A DNA stretch of 64,000 bases from JAQUCI01 sp034932685 (GCA_034932685.1 JAYFOM010000008.1:62001-126000), one strand, 5' to 3'. Positions 54,165 to 63,684 are shown, counted from the stretch's first letter. The notes: generated from the letters alone by a model not told the origin. Translations and numbers: made by a program.

Positions 54165-54815
54165 CTAAATAGTTAAAAACATTGTTAGAATCCATACGTA
54201 GATACAAGTTTTCGGCAACATTAACATGCCAACCTTAGGATTTTTATTTGCCCATAAAACAACCGGTAAGTAAAAAATAAAACTTAGAGTAATAGCTAAC
54301 CACAATAAACGCAATTGACTTATTGAATCACGATAGCTAAAGAATAATAATGATACGATCATTCCTTGAATGAAAAAGGGAATATTACGCGCGATTGACC
54401 AACTAAGCGGTGGATAACGTTCGATCCATTTGTTCTGTGGCATTAAACACAAAATAATACGCATGATAACTAAAAGATAACTTACAAACAACCATAAAAA
54501 AGGGTTCTCAGGTTCAAACAAGAGAATACCTATATAAGTAAGAATAAGATAAAAAATAGTCATGGTGATTGAAGTGATAAGTTTTCCAATACCCAGCGCT
54601 TTTCGCCATCGTTCTTCTTCTTTTGTCAAGATAACAATGATTCGTGGTACTAAATGAAAGCTATCACCAATAACTAATATCATGGCCATCATGACCACTA
54701 ATAGTTGACTAACGCGATTATTGGACAAAAGAAAAATATAATAAGCAATGGTCGTAGCACCACCTAGATATAAGATATTAAATATTGCCTCAACCAATCC
54801 AAAGACACGTTTCAT
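54165..54815 (-). CDS. Polytopic membrane protein of unknown function
   Basis: 216 aa, about six to seven hydrophobic segments and short polar loops (for example EEERWRKALGIGK at about 71-83). No signature recognised. Its start overlaps the stop of the DUF454 gene (ATGA, 54812-54815), and it lies 46 bp ahead of katA, so it is in the same operon. Confidence 0.65.
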   Translation of the reverse strand: MKRVFGLVEAIFNILYLGGATTIAYYIFLLSNNRVSQLLVVMMAMILVIGDSFHLVPRIIVILTKEEERWRKALGIGKLITSITMTIFYLILTYIGILLFEPENPFLWLFVSYLLVIMRIILCLMPQNKWIERYPPLSWSIARNIPFFIQGMIVSLLFFSYRDSISQLRLLWLAITLSFIFYLPVVLWANKNPKVGMLMLPKTCIYVWILTMFLTI

Positions 54816-55183
54816 TTTTTCTCCTTATGACGTGGTTTACTGATTGCATAAAGATGCCAAGTAACAGCGGATGCGATAAAGAAAAGCAATAAGGTAATAT
54901 TTAGTGACCTTATCACGCCTATCGATAAGAAAATCATGCCCCACAACCAAATCATGCTAGTTATAAAGGTTTTTTTCGATAATCCTTTTCGTTGGTGATA
55001 GTTTTCTAAATGTTCACGAAAGAAGGGAATTTTCATGATCTTAACTTTGATGTTTGGTGATGATGAAAAACAAGCCACAGAAACTAGCACAAAAGGCGTA
55101 GTTGGCCATACCGGTAAAAAGATACCTATTATCCCTAATCCTAAGAATAGATAACCAAAACATGTTAACACCAAAGTCTTCAC
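54812..55183 (-). CDS. YbaN/DUF454-family membrane protein
   Basis: 123 aa. Matches the DUF454 pattern: LGLGIIGIFLPVWPTTPFVLV (given in part: LGIFLPVWPTTPF-type core, about 18-32), ACFSSSPN and a C-terminal pair of membrane segments. Function unknown in all bacteria known to me. First gene of the catalase operon, downstream of a TATAAT covered by a palindrome. Confidence 0.85.
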   Translation of the reverse strand: MKTLVLTCFGYLFLGLGIIGIFLPVWPTTPFVLVSVACFSSSPNIKVKIMKIPFFREHLENYHQRKGLSKKTFITSMIWLWGMIFLSIGVIRSLNITLLLFFIASAVTWHLYAISKPRHKEKK

Positions 55184-55233
55184 TTTTTCACCTCGCTAAC
55201 TATTGTTATTAGGAATGATTACTATTATTACTA

Positions 55234-55254
55234 TATTATGATTATATCATAATA
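55234..55254 (-). promoter_or_regulatory. Promoter/operator of the catalase operon
   Basis: A perfect inverted repeat TATTATGAT-TAT-ATCATAATA (9-bp arms) contains the -10 TATAAT (minus strand, 55241-55246). Its layout resembles the paired TTATAAT heptads of PerR boxes, with a wider centre. Repression by the Fur-family protein encoded at the end of this operon is the natural reading. Confidence 0.6.
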
Positions 55255-55259
55255 AAAAA

Positions 55260-55360
55260 GGATAGTATAAAATATTTTGTATTAGCACTCAAACTTACTA
55301 CCATTTTAAATATTAAAAACGGAAGTAAGTTTAATAAGCCTTTGTTTTATTTTACTATCC
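55260..55360 (-). other. 101-nt nested hairpin, terminator-like
   Basis: On the minus strand GGATAGTAAAATA (55348-55360) pairs with TATTTTATACTATCC (55260-55274, two bases bulged), followed by six T residues. Inside is a second inverted repeat: AAACTTACT (55291-55299) with AGTAAGTTT (55324-55332), and TTTTAA with TTAAAA in its loop. Probably the terminator of the M20 gene, but unusually elaborate. Confidence 0.5.
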
Positions 55361-55391
55361 ATAATTACTCTAAGTATTAACGATGATCAGA

Positions 55392-56684
55392 TTACGCTAC
55401 ACACCAATCAATGATCGTTCCAATAAGAATCTTGATACCATTGATATAGTCTTCAATACTAACCCAATCTGTCCACTCAGCACCATAAAAACCACCAGCT
55501 TTAGGACCAATACCAACGCATGGCGTACTACCATAAACGATGGGAAGACGAATGTCACTTGCACCATGATATTGGTAGATATATTCTTGTTTACCCTTGA
55601 TTTGATCAACATTATCAATAACAGTCTTGATTAAATCATGATCTTCTTCAATATATCCAGGGCTTGCTCTTAGATATAGTTTATCAATGGTAATTGGATT
55701 TTCTTTTATAAATAGATCATCGATAAATAATTGATCGATCATTTTTCTTAAGTCTTCTAGTACAGAATCAATAGTTTCACCGTGTGCAAAATATAAGCGA
55801 CACTCTACATTAAAACTAGTTGGATCACTACCAGCATAAGTACCACCATAAGCTGTTCCAATATTAAGTTTTGTCTTTGGTTGACCTTTAAAATCACCAG
55901 TTTCAAATACTAACTCGCTTTGTCTTTGCTTGTTCCAGGCAATTAATCCTTGAAGAAGTTGCGTTCCTCTTATTACAGCGTTTTCTTCTGATTCATCTAG
56001 TTCATCAATTGGATGACCTTTTTTGCCTGGTACCGTTATTCTAAAATCAATCACTCCCATTGAGTAACACTTGATCTCATGAAAACTATGTCCTGTTTCT
56101 GCAGGATGAAGATATATTGAAGCATCTGCTTGATATCCTCTATTTATCGCTGTAAGTGTTCCAGCTGAGCCACCAGCTTTACCTAAAACACTCATCAATG
56201 TAAGATCACCATCCAGTTCAACTTCATTAAGTACATACTGTGACGCTAACAACATCATCGCAATACCACTTTTAGCATCAGCTGCTCCTAAGCCATAAAA
56301 CTTATCATCTTCAATTAATCCTAATAGTTCCTTATCATCTTTTCGCTCTTCTGTATCAATATGTGAAAATAACATTAATGATCTTGCTTTATTTGTCTTA
56401 GTTTTTTTCTTGCCAACTAGGTTATATGCGCCATTACTCAATACTACCCCTGGTGGTAATGGACAGAAATCTGCCATGTCTTTAAGTCCTTCAAAATTTG
56501 GATCAAACTTATCAATATCAAAGTTCATGTTAGTAAGCTTTTCAAGTACTAACTCTTGTGCTAAAGTTGGTTCTTTAAAAGCACTTGGTAATCTTACCAA
56601 GGATCTTAAAAATGCCAACGCGTATTCTTCATCTACCTTACTTATGATCTTAGCTTTAAGTTCGTTTTTATTTAGCTTATTCAA
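55392..56684 (-). CDS. M20-family protein with altered catalytic site
   Basis: 430 aa with the fold of ArgE/DapE-type amidohydrolases. First metal His in LFSHIDTEE (about 104), bridging Asp in GLGAADAKSG (about 136) and a lid domain in the middle (about 200-310). The next motif, usually ending in two adjacent Glu, reads MSVLGKAGGSAGT: catalytic and metal Glu are missing. It may be inactive as a peptidase or use another residue. Separated from the aldo/keto reductase gene by 19 bases. Confidence 0.8.
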   Translation of the reverse strand: MNKLNKNELKAKIISKVDEEYALAFLRSLVRLPSAFKEPTLAQELVLEKLTNMNFDIDKFDPNFEGLKDMADFCPLPPGVVLSNGAYNLVGKKKTKTNKARSLMLFSHIDTEERKDDKELLGLIEDDKFYGLGAADAKSGIAMMLLASQYVLNEVELDGDLTLMSVLGKAGGSAGTLTAINRGYQADASIYLHPAETGHSFHEIKCYSMGVIDFRITVPGKKGHPIDELDESEENAVIRGTQLLQGLIAWNKQRQSELVFETGDFKGQPKTKLNIGTAYGGTYAGSDPTSFNVECRLYFAHGETIDSVLEDLRKMIDQLFIDDLFIKENPITIDKLYLRASPGYIEEDHDLIKTVIDNVDQIKGKQEYIYQYHGASDIRLPIVYGSTPCVGIGPKAGGFYGAEWTDWVSIEDYINGIKILIGTIIDWCVA

Positions 56685-56703
56685 GATATTGCTCCTTATA
56701 TAT

Positions 56704-57744
56704 TTAATTAGCGTTTAGATTGGTTTTGATGATGCCTTTAAACATTGGATCATCTCGCTCCAATTCAAAACAATCCCCAGCTAATATTTTTACATTAGCT
56801 AAAAATGATTTGATGGTAGTTATATCTTCTTGATCAAGTTTAAAGCTGAAGATCTTTTCATTAGCTTGTACATGTCGTGAGTTTCTAGTACCGATGATTA
56901 CCGCACCAACTCCTGATTGATCGAGGATGTATCTCACTGCGACCTGTGCAATCTCAACATTATGTTTAATAGCGATGTTGTTTAGAATAAGTAGTAATTT
57001 TTGGAAGTTATCAATACCCATTCCTTCTTTTATGACTTGTAGATATTTAATCTGTGATCTATTATCTGGATCAATATCATAATTGCCGATATGTTTCTCA
57101 CTAATAAGTCCGCCAGCTAATGTCCCATAACATAGTTGTACTATATTATGATCATTACAATAATTAATAAAGCCTTTTTCAGGTCGACGATCAAGTAATG
57201 AATACTGCGTTTGACATGAGACAATGTCTATCCCTTTTTTAACTATCATATCAATGTGTTTAGTATCAAAGTTAGTTAAAGCAATATGTCTGAGATATCC
57301 TTCTTCCTTTAATTTATGAAAATGATCGATTGTTTCAAGCATTCCGTTAGTCTCATATTCCCACCAGTGAAACTGAACTAAATCAAGGGTTTCTCTATTT
57401 GATCTAGTTAGACTTCTAGTTATGATACTTTTAGTATCTTCAAAGGTAAGCGTTGCTAGTTTATCTTTATCAGGTACATATTTGGTATGTATTTGGATTT
57501 CAGTTGTTACTGAAGTTGTTTCCCTTAATCGCTTTGAAAATCTTCCTAAGAAATCTTCTGCTCCTGTATATATATCAGCGCAATCAAAGGTAGTAAATCC
57601 TTTTTCTACTAGCATGATAAAAGCTTTCATGATATCTTCTTCATCTAGTTTTGTTTTAAGACTATGACCAGCAGAAAGTTGCCAACAACCATTGATAACG
57701 CGGCTAATACTATAATCTTTGGTCAAGTTAAAACGTTCAATCAT
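56704..57744 (-). CDS. Aldo/keto reductase
   Basis: 346 aa (beta/alpha)8 oxidoreductase. Catalytic tetrad visible as Asp and Tyr in FDCADIYTGAE (about 54-64), Lys in HTKYV (about 88) and His in LVQFHWWEY (about 121). NADPH-binding VIIGTRNSRHV is near 285. Substrate unknown. Four bases after the TIGR04076 gene, so one transcript. Confidence 0.92.
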   Translation of the reverse strand: MIERFNLTKDYSISRVINGCWQLSAGHSLKTKLDEEDIMKAFIMLVEKGFTTFDCADIYTGAEDFLGRFSKRLRETTSVTTEIQIHTKYVPDKDKLATLTFEDTKSIITRSLTRSNRETLDLVQFHWWEYETNGMLETIDHFHKLKEEGYLRHIALTNFDTKHIDMIVKKGIDIVSCQTQYSLLDRRPEKGFINYCNDHNIVQLCYGTLAGGLISEKHIGNYDIDPDNRSQIKYLQVIKEGMGIDNFQKLLLILNNIAIKHNVEIAQVAVRYILDQSGVGAVIIGTRNSRHVQANEKIFSFKLDQEDITTIKSFLANVKILAGDCFELERDDPMFKGIIKTNLNAN

Positions 57745-57748
57745 GATC

Positions 57749-58087
57749 TTATCTTCCTTTTTCTATTGGTACTATTGTACATTCTTTATGACTAAATACT
57801 TGTTTACCGATACGAGTTATCTTAAATCTTGCTCCACAATTTGGATCAGGACAAGCAATAAGAGCATCTGATAACATCCAATCGTTTTGATGTAGTTCTC
57901 TTTGTTTAGCAGGTAATAGTGGTAATATGGCGCTTAGTGCATACAATGAAAAACTGTTGTTTTCAGGAAAGATGATATCTTCTCCAACAACCAAGAAATA
58001 ATCACCAACTTTGTGTTTACAAACCATTGGTTTATCACTACTGATCACTTCTACCTTAAGGTTATATAGTTCAAAATTATCATTCAT
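57749..58087 (-). CDS. TIGR04076-family protein
   Basis: 112 aa. The family features are a small beta-rich fold and the C-terminal ALIACPDPNCGARFKI (about 78-93), with two Cys that may bind metal or form a redox pair. Function unknown; family members often sit next to aldo/keto reductases and other oxidoreductases, as here. Confidence 0.8.
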   Translation of the reverse strand: MNDNFELYNLKVEVISSDKPMVCKHKVGDYFLVVGEDIIFPENNSFSLYALSAILPLLPAKQRELHQNDWMLSDALIACPDPNCGARFKITRIGKQVFSHKECTIVPIEKGR

Positions 58088-58194
58088 GCTTATTATCCTT
58101 TACTTCTTTATCAAGTACTAATTATACAACACAAATAAGGGCGCTTTCAAACCAATTATCGCCCATCGTATTTATTAAGATATTGCATGATGTT

Positions 58195-59034
58195 TCACTT
58201 TAGAAAGCGATTTTGAATTGCCACTAATTGTTCATCGGTTACTTTTAGTACTTCTTTAATATAGTTTTCTGTTGTACCAGACATTTTGATCATTTCATCA
58301 AAAGCAGCGTCTAGATACTCAGGTTTCGCTAATTGAAGATTATAAAGATAATCCAATACCAACTGATTATCTGTTAGGTTACGATAGTCATTCATTCTTT
58401 TTTCATTACGTATAACATTGTTGATATTAGTAAATAGATAGTCATCATATATTTGTGCTTTTGATACGCCAAGCGCTATCAAGATAAACATCGCTGCGAT
58501 ACCAGTGCGATCTTTTCCACCTCGACAATGAAAGACAAGCGGTGTCTCATTATTTACTAGAAAAGCCATTACTTTTTGATATTGCGTGATAGCATCAGGA
58601 TCAGATACAAGTTTTCGCATCTGTTTAGACATATCATCGATATGATCCGCGAAATAACTTTCACCTTCTTTTGAATTCGCAATACTAACTAGTTTTTCAA
58701 TCTTACTTCGATCATTGGACAAAGAAGCACTCGCAGTCTGTGCTACTTCAGCTTTTGGATTTAAATGATAATACTTAGCACCCCGTATTTCTTTGTCTTC
58801 ATTATTAACGATTTCACTTGAACTTCTAAAGTCTATGATTGTCTTTAAACCCATTGATTCAAGCCAAGTAACATCATTACTTGAAAGCTTATGCAAGGCA
58901 TCAGAGCGAAACAATTGCTTAAACTTTACCATTTTACCATTATGACCAATATACCCGCCTAGGTCTCGGAAATTGTTAGTACCATCCAGTTTGATATTAC
59001 GCTTGTTGATGCTATCATGAATGCTTTTCTCCAT
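58195..59034 (-). CDS. Tyrosine-protein phosphatase (DSP family)
   Basis: 279 aa from ATG 59034 (AAAGGA site). The PTP loop VFHCRGGKDRTGIAA (C-x5-R; Cys about 171) is intact, with NFRDLGGY near residue 22, typical of the secreted or cytoplasmic Tyr/Ser phosphatase group with lipid phosphatase-like members. No signal peptide, so cytoplasmic. Monocistronic by spacing. Confidence 0.88.
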   Translation of the reverse strand: MEKSIHDSINKRNIKLDGTNNFRDLGGYIGHNGKMVKFKQLFRSDALHKLSSNDVTWLESMGLKTIIDFRSSSEIVNNEDKEIRGAKYYHLNPKAEVAQTASASLSNDRSKIEKLVSIANSKEGESYFADHIDDMSKQMRKLVSDPDAITQYQKVMAFLVNNETPLVFHCRGGKDRTGIAAMFILIALGVSKAQIYDDYLFTNINNVIRNEKRMNDYRNLTDNQLVLDYLYNLQLAKPEYLDAAFDEMIKMSGTTENYIKEVLKVTDEQLVAIQNRFLK

Positions 59035-59108
59035 ATTAATTCCTTTCATTATGAATCTTTAATATATTTTCTGGTTTAATTTTATCATATTGTAAACTTG
59101 TGAATTTA

Positions 59109-59972
59109 CTATTTGTTCTTCATTAATTTAATTATTGATATTATTATCAACGTGCATCCAATAATATTCATCATTGAAACATGTTCATTAAGTAAAACAA
59201 ACCCAAACACAACTGAAGACACAGGTTCAAATAAACTGATCATACTGATAGTTACACTACCTAAAAGTTTAGTTCCAGTTACAACAAACGCCATCGCAAA
59301 GACATAGATCAAAATACCTATTATAAGTATATAGAAATAACCTACTATGCTAGTATCAAGATTGATCGTAAACATGTCTATGCTAAGCAAATTAAACAAC
59401 AACATATAAACAATTGATGTAAGCGACAAATAAAATATCAGCCTTGCGCTATTAATCTTTGTCAACTGCATCTTCTCTATCCATACAATATATAAAGCAT
59501 AAGTTAAGCCACTAGCTAATGCAGTAGTAACCCCAATTATGCGGTTTACATCATATACATCCATAAAAAGTAGCACCCCAACAACCCCAATAAACAAAGC
59601 TATTCTTTGTTTGTTGGATATTTTTGTACCATATATTATCCTGATTATCAAAACAACTAAAACCGGATAAAAGAAATGTAAAGAGGTGGCAGTACCTGCT
59701 CCTATATAAACATAGCTGATTGATAAAAGTATATTAGTCAGTAAATTGACGACACTTACTAGTGCTATTTTTGATAATTCTTCCCATGATGTTTTTAAAC
59801 TCGCTTTTTTTAAGTAAGCTATAACTACGATCAAAGGCATTACTATCAATGTGTTAAGAAACACCAAAGAAAAGGGATCGCTCCCTTCGGCGTACGCATA
59901 TATGCTTAGTATTGGTATAAAGCCATAAATCAACGATGATGTAAATGCAAGTATTATTCCTTTTTTACGCAA
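59109..59972 (-). CDS. EamA-family (DMT) permease
   Basis: 287 aa with ten membrane segments in two EamA repeats (about 5-135 and 150-285); SLFEPVSSVVFGFVLLNEHV is the typical end of the second repeat. Exporter of small metabolites in most cases; substrate unknown. The frame starts with TTG at 59972 and lacks a clear ribosome site, so the start is uncertain. Confidence 0.85.
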   Translation of the reverse strand: MRKKGIILAFTSSLIYGFIPILSIYAYAEGSDPFSLVFLNTLIVMPLIVVIAYLKKASLKTSWEELSKIALVSVVNLLTNILLSISYVYIGAGTATSLHFFYPVLVVLIIRIIYGTKISNKQRIALFIGVVGVLLFMDVYDVNRIIGVTTALASGLTYALYIVWIEKMQLTKINSARLIFYLSLTSIVYMLLFNLLSIDMFTINLDTSIVGYFYILIIGILIYVFAMAFVVTGTKLLGSVTISMISLFEPVSSVVFGFVLLNEHVSMMNIIGCTLIIISIIKLMKNK

Positions 59973-60149
59973 TAATTCTTGCTACTTTATAATTCGTTTA
60001 TACTACTTTCATTTACATCAATATTTACGGCATAGTGTCTGATCAACATATAATAACCTCAGTTCATTGATAAACAAATACATAAATATCATATCATTTT
60101 TTTGCATAATCTCATAATTAGTGCAAAATAGTGGCTTTATATAGGTAGT

Positions 60150-60671
60150 CTACTCATCCTCAACTTGTCTTTTTTCATCGATATACTTTACGATTTCATT
60201 TACTTCAACCATATCACCGATAACGCGATAGGGGATAATGAATGCTTTGTCATAATCGTAAAATATAGCCAAAGAACTCTTTAACATCATTAGATTGTTA
60301 ACTAAAGAATAATCAATTTTGCTTTTATTTAAAATGATACCATCTTCACTAATCAAAACTTGAACAACACTAAAATCTTTTATCTTAAAGTTAGCTTTAA
60401 AACTTTTATCAACTTTTTTGTGAAGAAAACTGTTAATAATCTTACTACTAAAATTAAAAAACCAGAACAACGCTATTGCCATACCAATCACAATATAGAA
60501 ATATGTTAGATATTCTCTAAAGTAGAACAAAGTTAAAACCACCAAAAGTGGAATACTAAAACGTAACCAAATGTTTCTAATCTTACTTCCTTTAGTAAAC
60601 GAAACAACATATCTTAAATATTCCAAGTACTCTTGCTCAGTAAGTTTGAAGTTATAACTTATGTTTTTCAT
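60150..60671 (-). CDS. YcxB-like membrane protein
   Basis: 173 aa. A cytoplasmic N-terminus with the typical LTEQEYLEYLRY, two membrane segments (about 38-75) and a C-terminal PH-like domain with VQVLISEDGIILNKS. Matches the YcxB-like domain family. Role unknown. 25 bases after nanE. Confidence 0.75.
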   Translation of the reverse strand: MKNISYNFKLTEQEYLEYLRYVVSFTKGSKIRNIWLRFSIPLLVVLTLFYFREYLTYFYIVIGMAIALFWFFNFSSKIINSFLHKKVDKSFKANFKIKDFSVVQVLISEDGIILNKSKIDYSLVNNLMMLKSSLAIFYDYDKAFIIPYRVIGDMVEVNEIVKYIDEKRQVEDE

Positions 60672-60696
60672 AACCCTCCAAGAAACTGAGAGGAAG

Positions 60697-61395
60697 TTAT
60701 CCTCTCAGTTTACGATTAAAATTAACAAATCTTTCAGTAACTAAATGTGGTCTGGTTACAGCTGTTCCAATCGTGATCATATCTGCACCTGCTTCAATAA
60801 CTTTTTGTAGATCATATAAATCCCAAATAGCTCCCTCAGCGTTTATTGGTACATTTATTCTCTTTTTCAATTCTTTAACAAGTTCATCATCAACCTTAGG
60901 CTCATCCATCGCTGAACTTGAAAGGGTGGTAGCTACGATATCAACTAAACCTGTCTCAGCAACAAACACACCTTCTTCAATTGTTCTAATATCAGCCATA
61001 ATGGCAATTTCTGGATGTTTATCTTTTATTGATTTTAATAACTTGTATAAATCCTCTTTATCACGAAATGGTCTAAGTGTACAATCAAGAGCTACAATAT
61101 CTGCTCCAGCTTCAATAACCTCTGAAGCTAACTCTAATGTAGGAGTGATAAAAATATAGTCTTTTGTATCTAAATTCGGATTAAATATCTTGTTTATACC
61201 AATGATTGGAAAATCTCCCAATTCTCTTATAGCACGAACATCTTGAGGCCAACAGGCTCTAATGCCGGAGGCACCTCCCAACAATGCACTTTGTGCCATG
61301 ATCTTCATATTTTCAGATCCAAATAGAGGAGTGTCTTCGTATGCTTGACAAGAAATTATGATTTTTCCCAATAGTTTTTCTACTATTGCGTTCAT
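60697..61395 (-). CDS. nanE: N-acetylmannosamine-6-phosphate 2-epimerase
   Basis: 232 aa from ATG 61395, two bases after the IID stop; the longer frame to 61476 would overlap IID. TIM-barrel motifs GGASGIRACWPQDVRAI (about 40-56), IVALDCTLRP and INAEGAIWD are those of NanE. Converts ManNAc-6-P to GlcNAc-6-P. No ribosome site, so translation is likely coupled to IID. It identifies the PTS cargo as ManNAc or a related amino sugar (inference). Confidence 0.92.
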   Translation of the reverse strand: MNAIVEKLLGKIIISCQAYEDTPLFGSENMKIMAQSALLGGASGIRACWPQDVRAIRELGDFPIIGINKIFNPNLDTKDYIFITPTLELASEVIEAGADIVALDCTLRPFRDKEDLYKLLKSIKDKHPEIAIMADIRTIEEGVFVAETGLVDIVATTLSSSAMDEPKVDDELVKELKKRINVPINAEGAIWDLYDLQKVIEAGADMITIGTAVTRPHLVTERFVNFNRKLRG

Positions 61396-61397
61396 AA

Positions 61398-62222
61398 TTA
61401 CGGAGCTAAGAAACCTGTAAAGTATCCAATTATCGCAATGATTAAGTATAGACCGATTACTTTCATTGCACCCCAATTTTTCTTAGCCATTAACCAATAC
61501 GTACCTAACGCTCCTAAGAAAACTGGGAGTTTTGGCCAAACACCATTAATCAATGCACCAAGATCAACCAAAGTAACACCATCTTGTACGTATGTCCAAG
61601 AGATATTAATTCTAGCATAAGCTGCAGCAACACAACCAACTACACATAAACCAACAATGTTCAATGAATTGATAATGTCATCCTTTAGATCATTGCCTAA
61701 GATCATCTCAGCAGCCGAAGCTCCAAGTTGACAACCTTTTGTAAACATAAACCAAGTAACAGGAATCATTACACCCAAAAATACTGCCATATAAAAGAAG
61801 ACGCCGGTAACTTCACCATTAGCACTCAAGCCACAACTGATTGCTAATAAAATTGGAATGAAAGTTCCAGGTAGTAAAGCATCACCAATACCAGCGAAAG
61901 GTCCCATCAACGCTGATTTGATCGCTGTGATCAATTCAACCGAAACATCGCCACCAGCTGCTTTTTCAGCTTCCATACCAAGAGCGATACCAGGAATGAT
62001 ACAACCTAAGAATGGCTCTGTGTTAAAGAACGGTAAATGTCTTGCCATTAATTCTTGTTGAGCAGCAACATCTCCAGGATATAAATCTTCTCTAATATCA
62101 CCAAACATTTTAACTAATGCTGGTGCTTGCATTGTTTCTGGTTGATACAATGCAAGATTATACATCATCCAATTTATGAATGATTTTCTAATCATCTTTT
62201 TTGTTAGTTTCGTTTCAGCCAT
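61398..62222 (-). CDS. PTS mannose/fructose/sorbose-family IID component
   Basis: 274 aa. Begins with the typical LTKKMIRKSFINWMMYN-like amphipathic start and contains the IID signature ALMGPFAGIGDALLPGTFIP (about 105-124), then C-terminal membrane segments. Forms the membrane translocator with IIC. Two bases after IIC. Confidence 0.93.
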   Translation of the reverse strand: MAETKLTKKMIRKSFINWMMYNLALYQPETMQAPALVKMFGDIREDLYPGDVAAQQELMARHLPFFNTEPFLGCIIPGIALGMEAEKAAGGDVSVELITAIKSALMGPFAGIGDALLPGTFIPILLAISCGLSANGEVTGVFFYMAVFLGVMIPVTWFMFTKGCQLGASAAEMILGNDLKDDIINSLNIVGLCVVGCVAAAYARINISWTYVQDGVTLVDLGALINGVWPKLPVFLGALGTYWLMAKKNWGAMKVIGLYLIIAIIGYFTGFLAP

Positions 62223-62224
62223 AT

Positions 62225-62983
62225 CTAAGCTCCTTTTCTAGCTCTGCCAACTTTGAACTCAATTAGTGCCAGAACTAAACCAAATACCAAAACGGTAACC
62301 ATGTCTGCGTGAAGAGCTGCAAACAATGCAAAACCAATAGTGAAGTAAATAATATCTGTTGGTGATTTGATCATTAATTTCATAAGAATTGCAAACCCAA
62401 CTAACGACATCGGATTACCAAATATTGTCATTATGCTAATCAAACTTTGTGGTGAATTAGCTATTAACCATTCAATAGCAACCTGTCCCCAATAAACGCA
62501 TACAAATGTCGGAATAAAACGGAATAAGAATTTTACGCCGTTACCCCAAATCGGTACTTTTGTAGCTGCAGCAAGTTTGCCGTCATTAACAAGTTTCTTC
62601 TGATAGTTAACAGGAATCATGGTAGCAGCAAAGTTAGGTGCTGCCATAACGTTAGCGATTGAAGCTACAGTAATTGCCAAAGCTGTTGTAGCACCAGCGT
62701 CAAGACCAGTCACTACCCCAATCGGTAAGGCAACATAAGTAGCTAAGTTCATATCTGGCGAAATTGATCCACCCGGTGTTACTAGTCCAATAAAAATCAA
62801 TTGGATATAAACACCTAATTTAATAGCTGTAGTAACATCTCCTAATATCAACCCAATAAAGAACGCAGAAACTAAAGGTCTACCAACACAATACCATCCT
62901 ATTAATCCACCACCTAGAAAAGGCACATGAATGTATGTTAGGTAGCCAAGTAACGATATTAAAATCGCTTGTAATAATGTCAT
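62225..62983 (-). CDS. PTS mannose-family IIC component
   Basis: 252 aa, multi-membrane. Signature features are GWYCVGRPLVSAFFIGLILGD (given in part: GRPLVSAFFIG at about 33-43) and PGGSISPDMNLATYVALPIG near 71-90. Sugar-conducting subunit of the permease. 27 bases after IIB. Confidence 0.93.
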   Translation of the reverse strand: MTLLQAILISLLGYLTYIHVPFLGGGLIGWYCVGRPLVSAFFIGLILGDVTTAIKLGVYIQLIFIGLVTPGGSISPDMNLATYVALPIGVVTGLDAGATTALAITVASIANVMAAPNFAATMIPVNYQKKLVNDGKLAAATKVPIWGNGVKFLFRFIPTFVCVYWGQVAIEWLIANSPQSLISIMTIFGNPMSLVGFAILMKLMIKSPTDIIYFTIGFALFAALHADMVTVLVFGLVLALIEFKVGRARKGA

Positions 62984-63010
62984 TTTTCTATCTCCCTTCG
63001 TTATGACATT

Positions 63011-63499
63011 CTAAGATACTTTGTTTTTGACGTCATTCCATGAAAGTCTTTTCTGATCTGGTATGACTTGGAAATAGATATCAACGCCTTTGTTTTCGAC
63101 AAAATCTTTGACTATCTCCAACTCTTCAAGTGAAAGATAAGTTCCTAGTTGAACTTCTTTACATCCAGCACGCATTTGTACTGGACCGACCATAACAGAT
63201 TTTGGTAAATCGGGAACTAATTCAAAAATCCTTTTAATTGTTGTCGGAAATCTAAACACAATCATTACACTCATCTTACTGTCAATTGCCTCAATTAGGC
63301 TTTCAGCACAATTATCATGCGAGTATACACTGATCTTCATTCCCGGCATTGCTGATTTTTCAAAGACAGATTTCAGTATAGAATTAGTCGCTGTTAAATC
63401 ATCAATCACAATAATGTGATTAAGTTTAAAGTGTTGTACTAATCGAACCATGCACTGTCCATGAATCAATCGATCATCGCATCTGATTAATGAAATCAT
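63011..63499 (-). CDS. PTS mannose-family IIB component
   Basis: 162 aa. The phosphorylation-site His is in RCDDRLIHGQ (His about 13). Cytoplasmic subunit passing phosphate from IIA to sugar. Excellent AAGGAGG site before the ATG. First gene of the IIB-IIC-IID-nanE operon. No IIA gene is in this window. Confidence 0.94.
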   Translation of the reverse strand: MISLIRCDDRLIHGQCMVRLVQHFKLNHIIVIDDLTATNSILKSVFEKSAMPGMKISVYSHDNCAESLIEAIDSKMSVMIVFRFPTTIKRIFELVPDLPKSVMVGPVQMRAGCKEVQLGTYLSLEELEIVKDFVENKGVDIYFQVIPDQKRLSWNDVKNKVS

Positions 63500-63636
63500 A
63501 TATCCTCCTTTCTATTTAGATGCTGTTATATCTTTACCTTAAAAAGCACATTGCACATTATTTATGTTGATATGGTTAATTACTCCATTTAATGCGCATT
63601 TTATGGTGTGATATTCCATCACCGCCAATGTAACAT

Positions 63637-63661
63637 AAAAAAAGCCTTGTGTAAAGGCTTT
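63637..63661 (-). terminator. Terminator of the RpiR-type regulator gene
   Basis: AAAGCCTT (63641-63648) and AAGGCTTT (63654-63661), 8-bp stem with a 5-base loop, followed by a run of T residues on the minus strand. It separates the regulator from the PTS operon. Confidence 0.85.
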
Positions 63662-63684
63662 CAACGATAAATTATTTATAATTA

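Noticed and set aside
63605..63623. Imperfect inverted repeat GGTG...CACC upstream of the PTS operon as RpiR operator
   Set aside because: Symmetry is broken by extra bases and no promoter is firmly placed relative to it, so not listed as a site.
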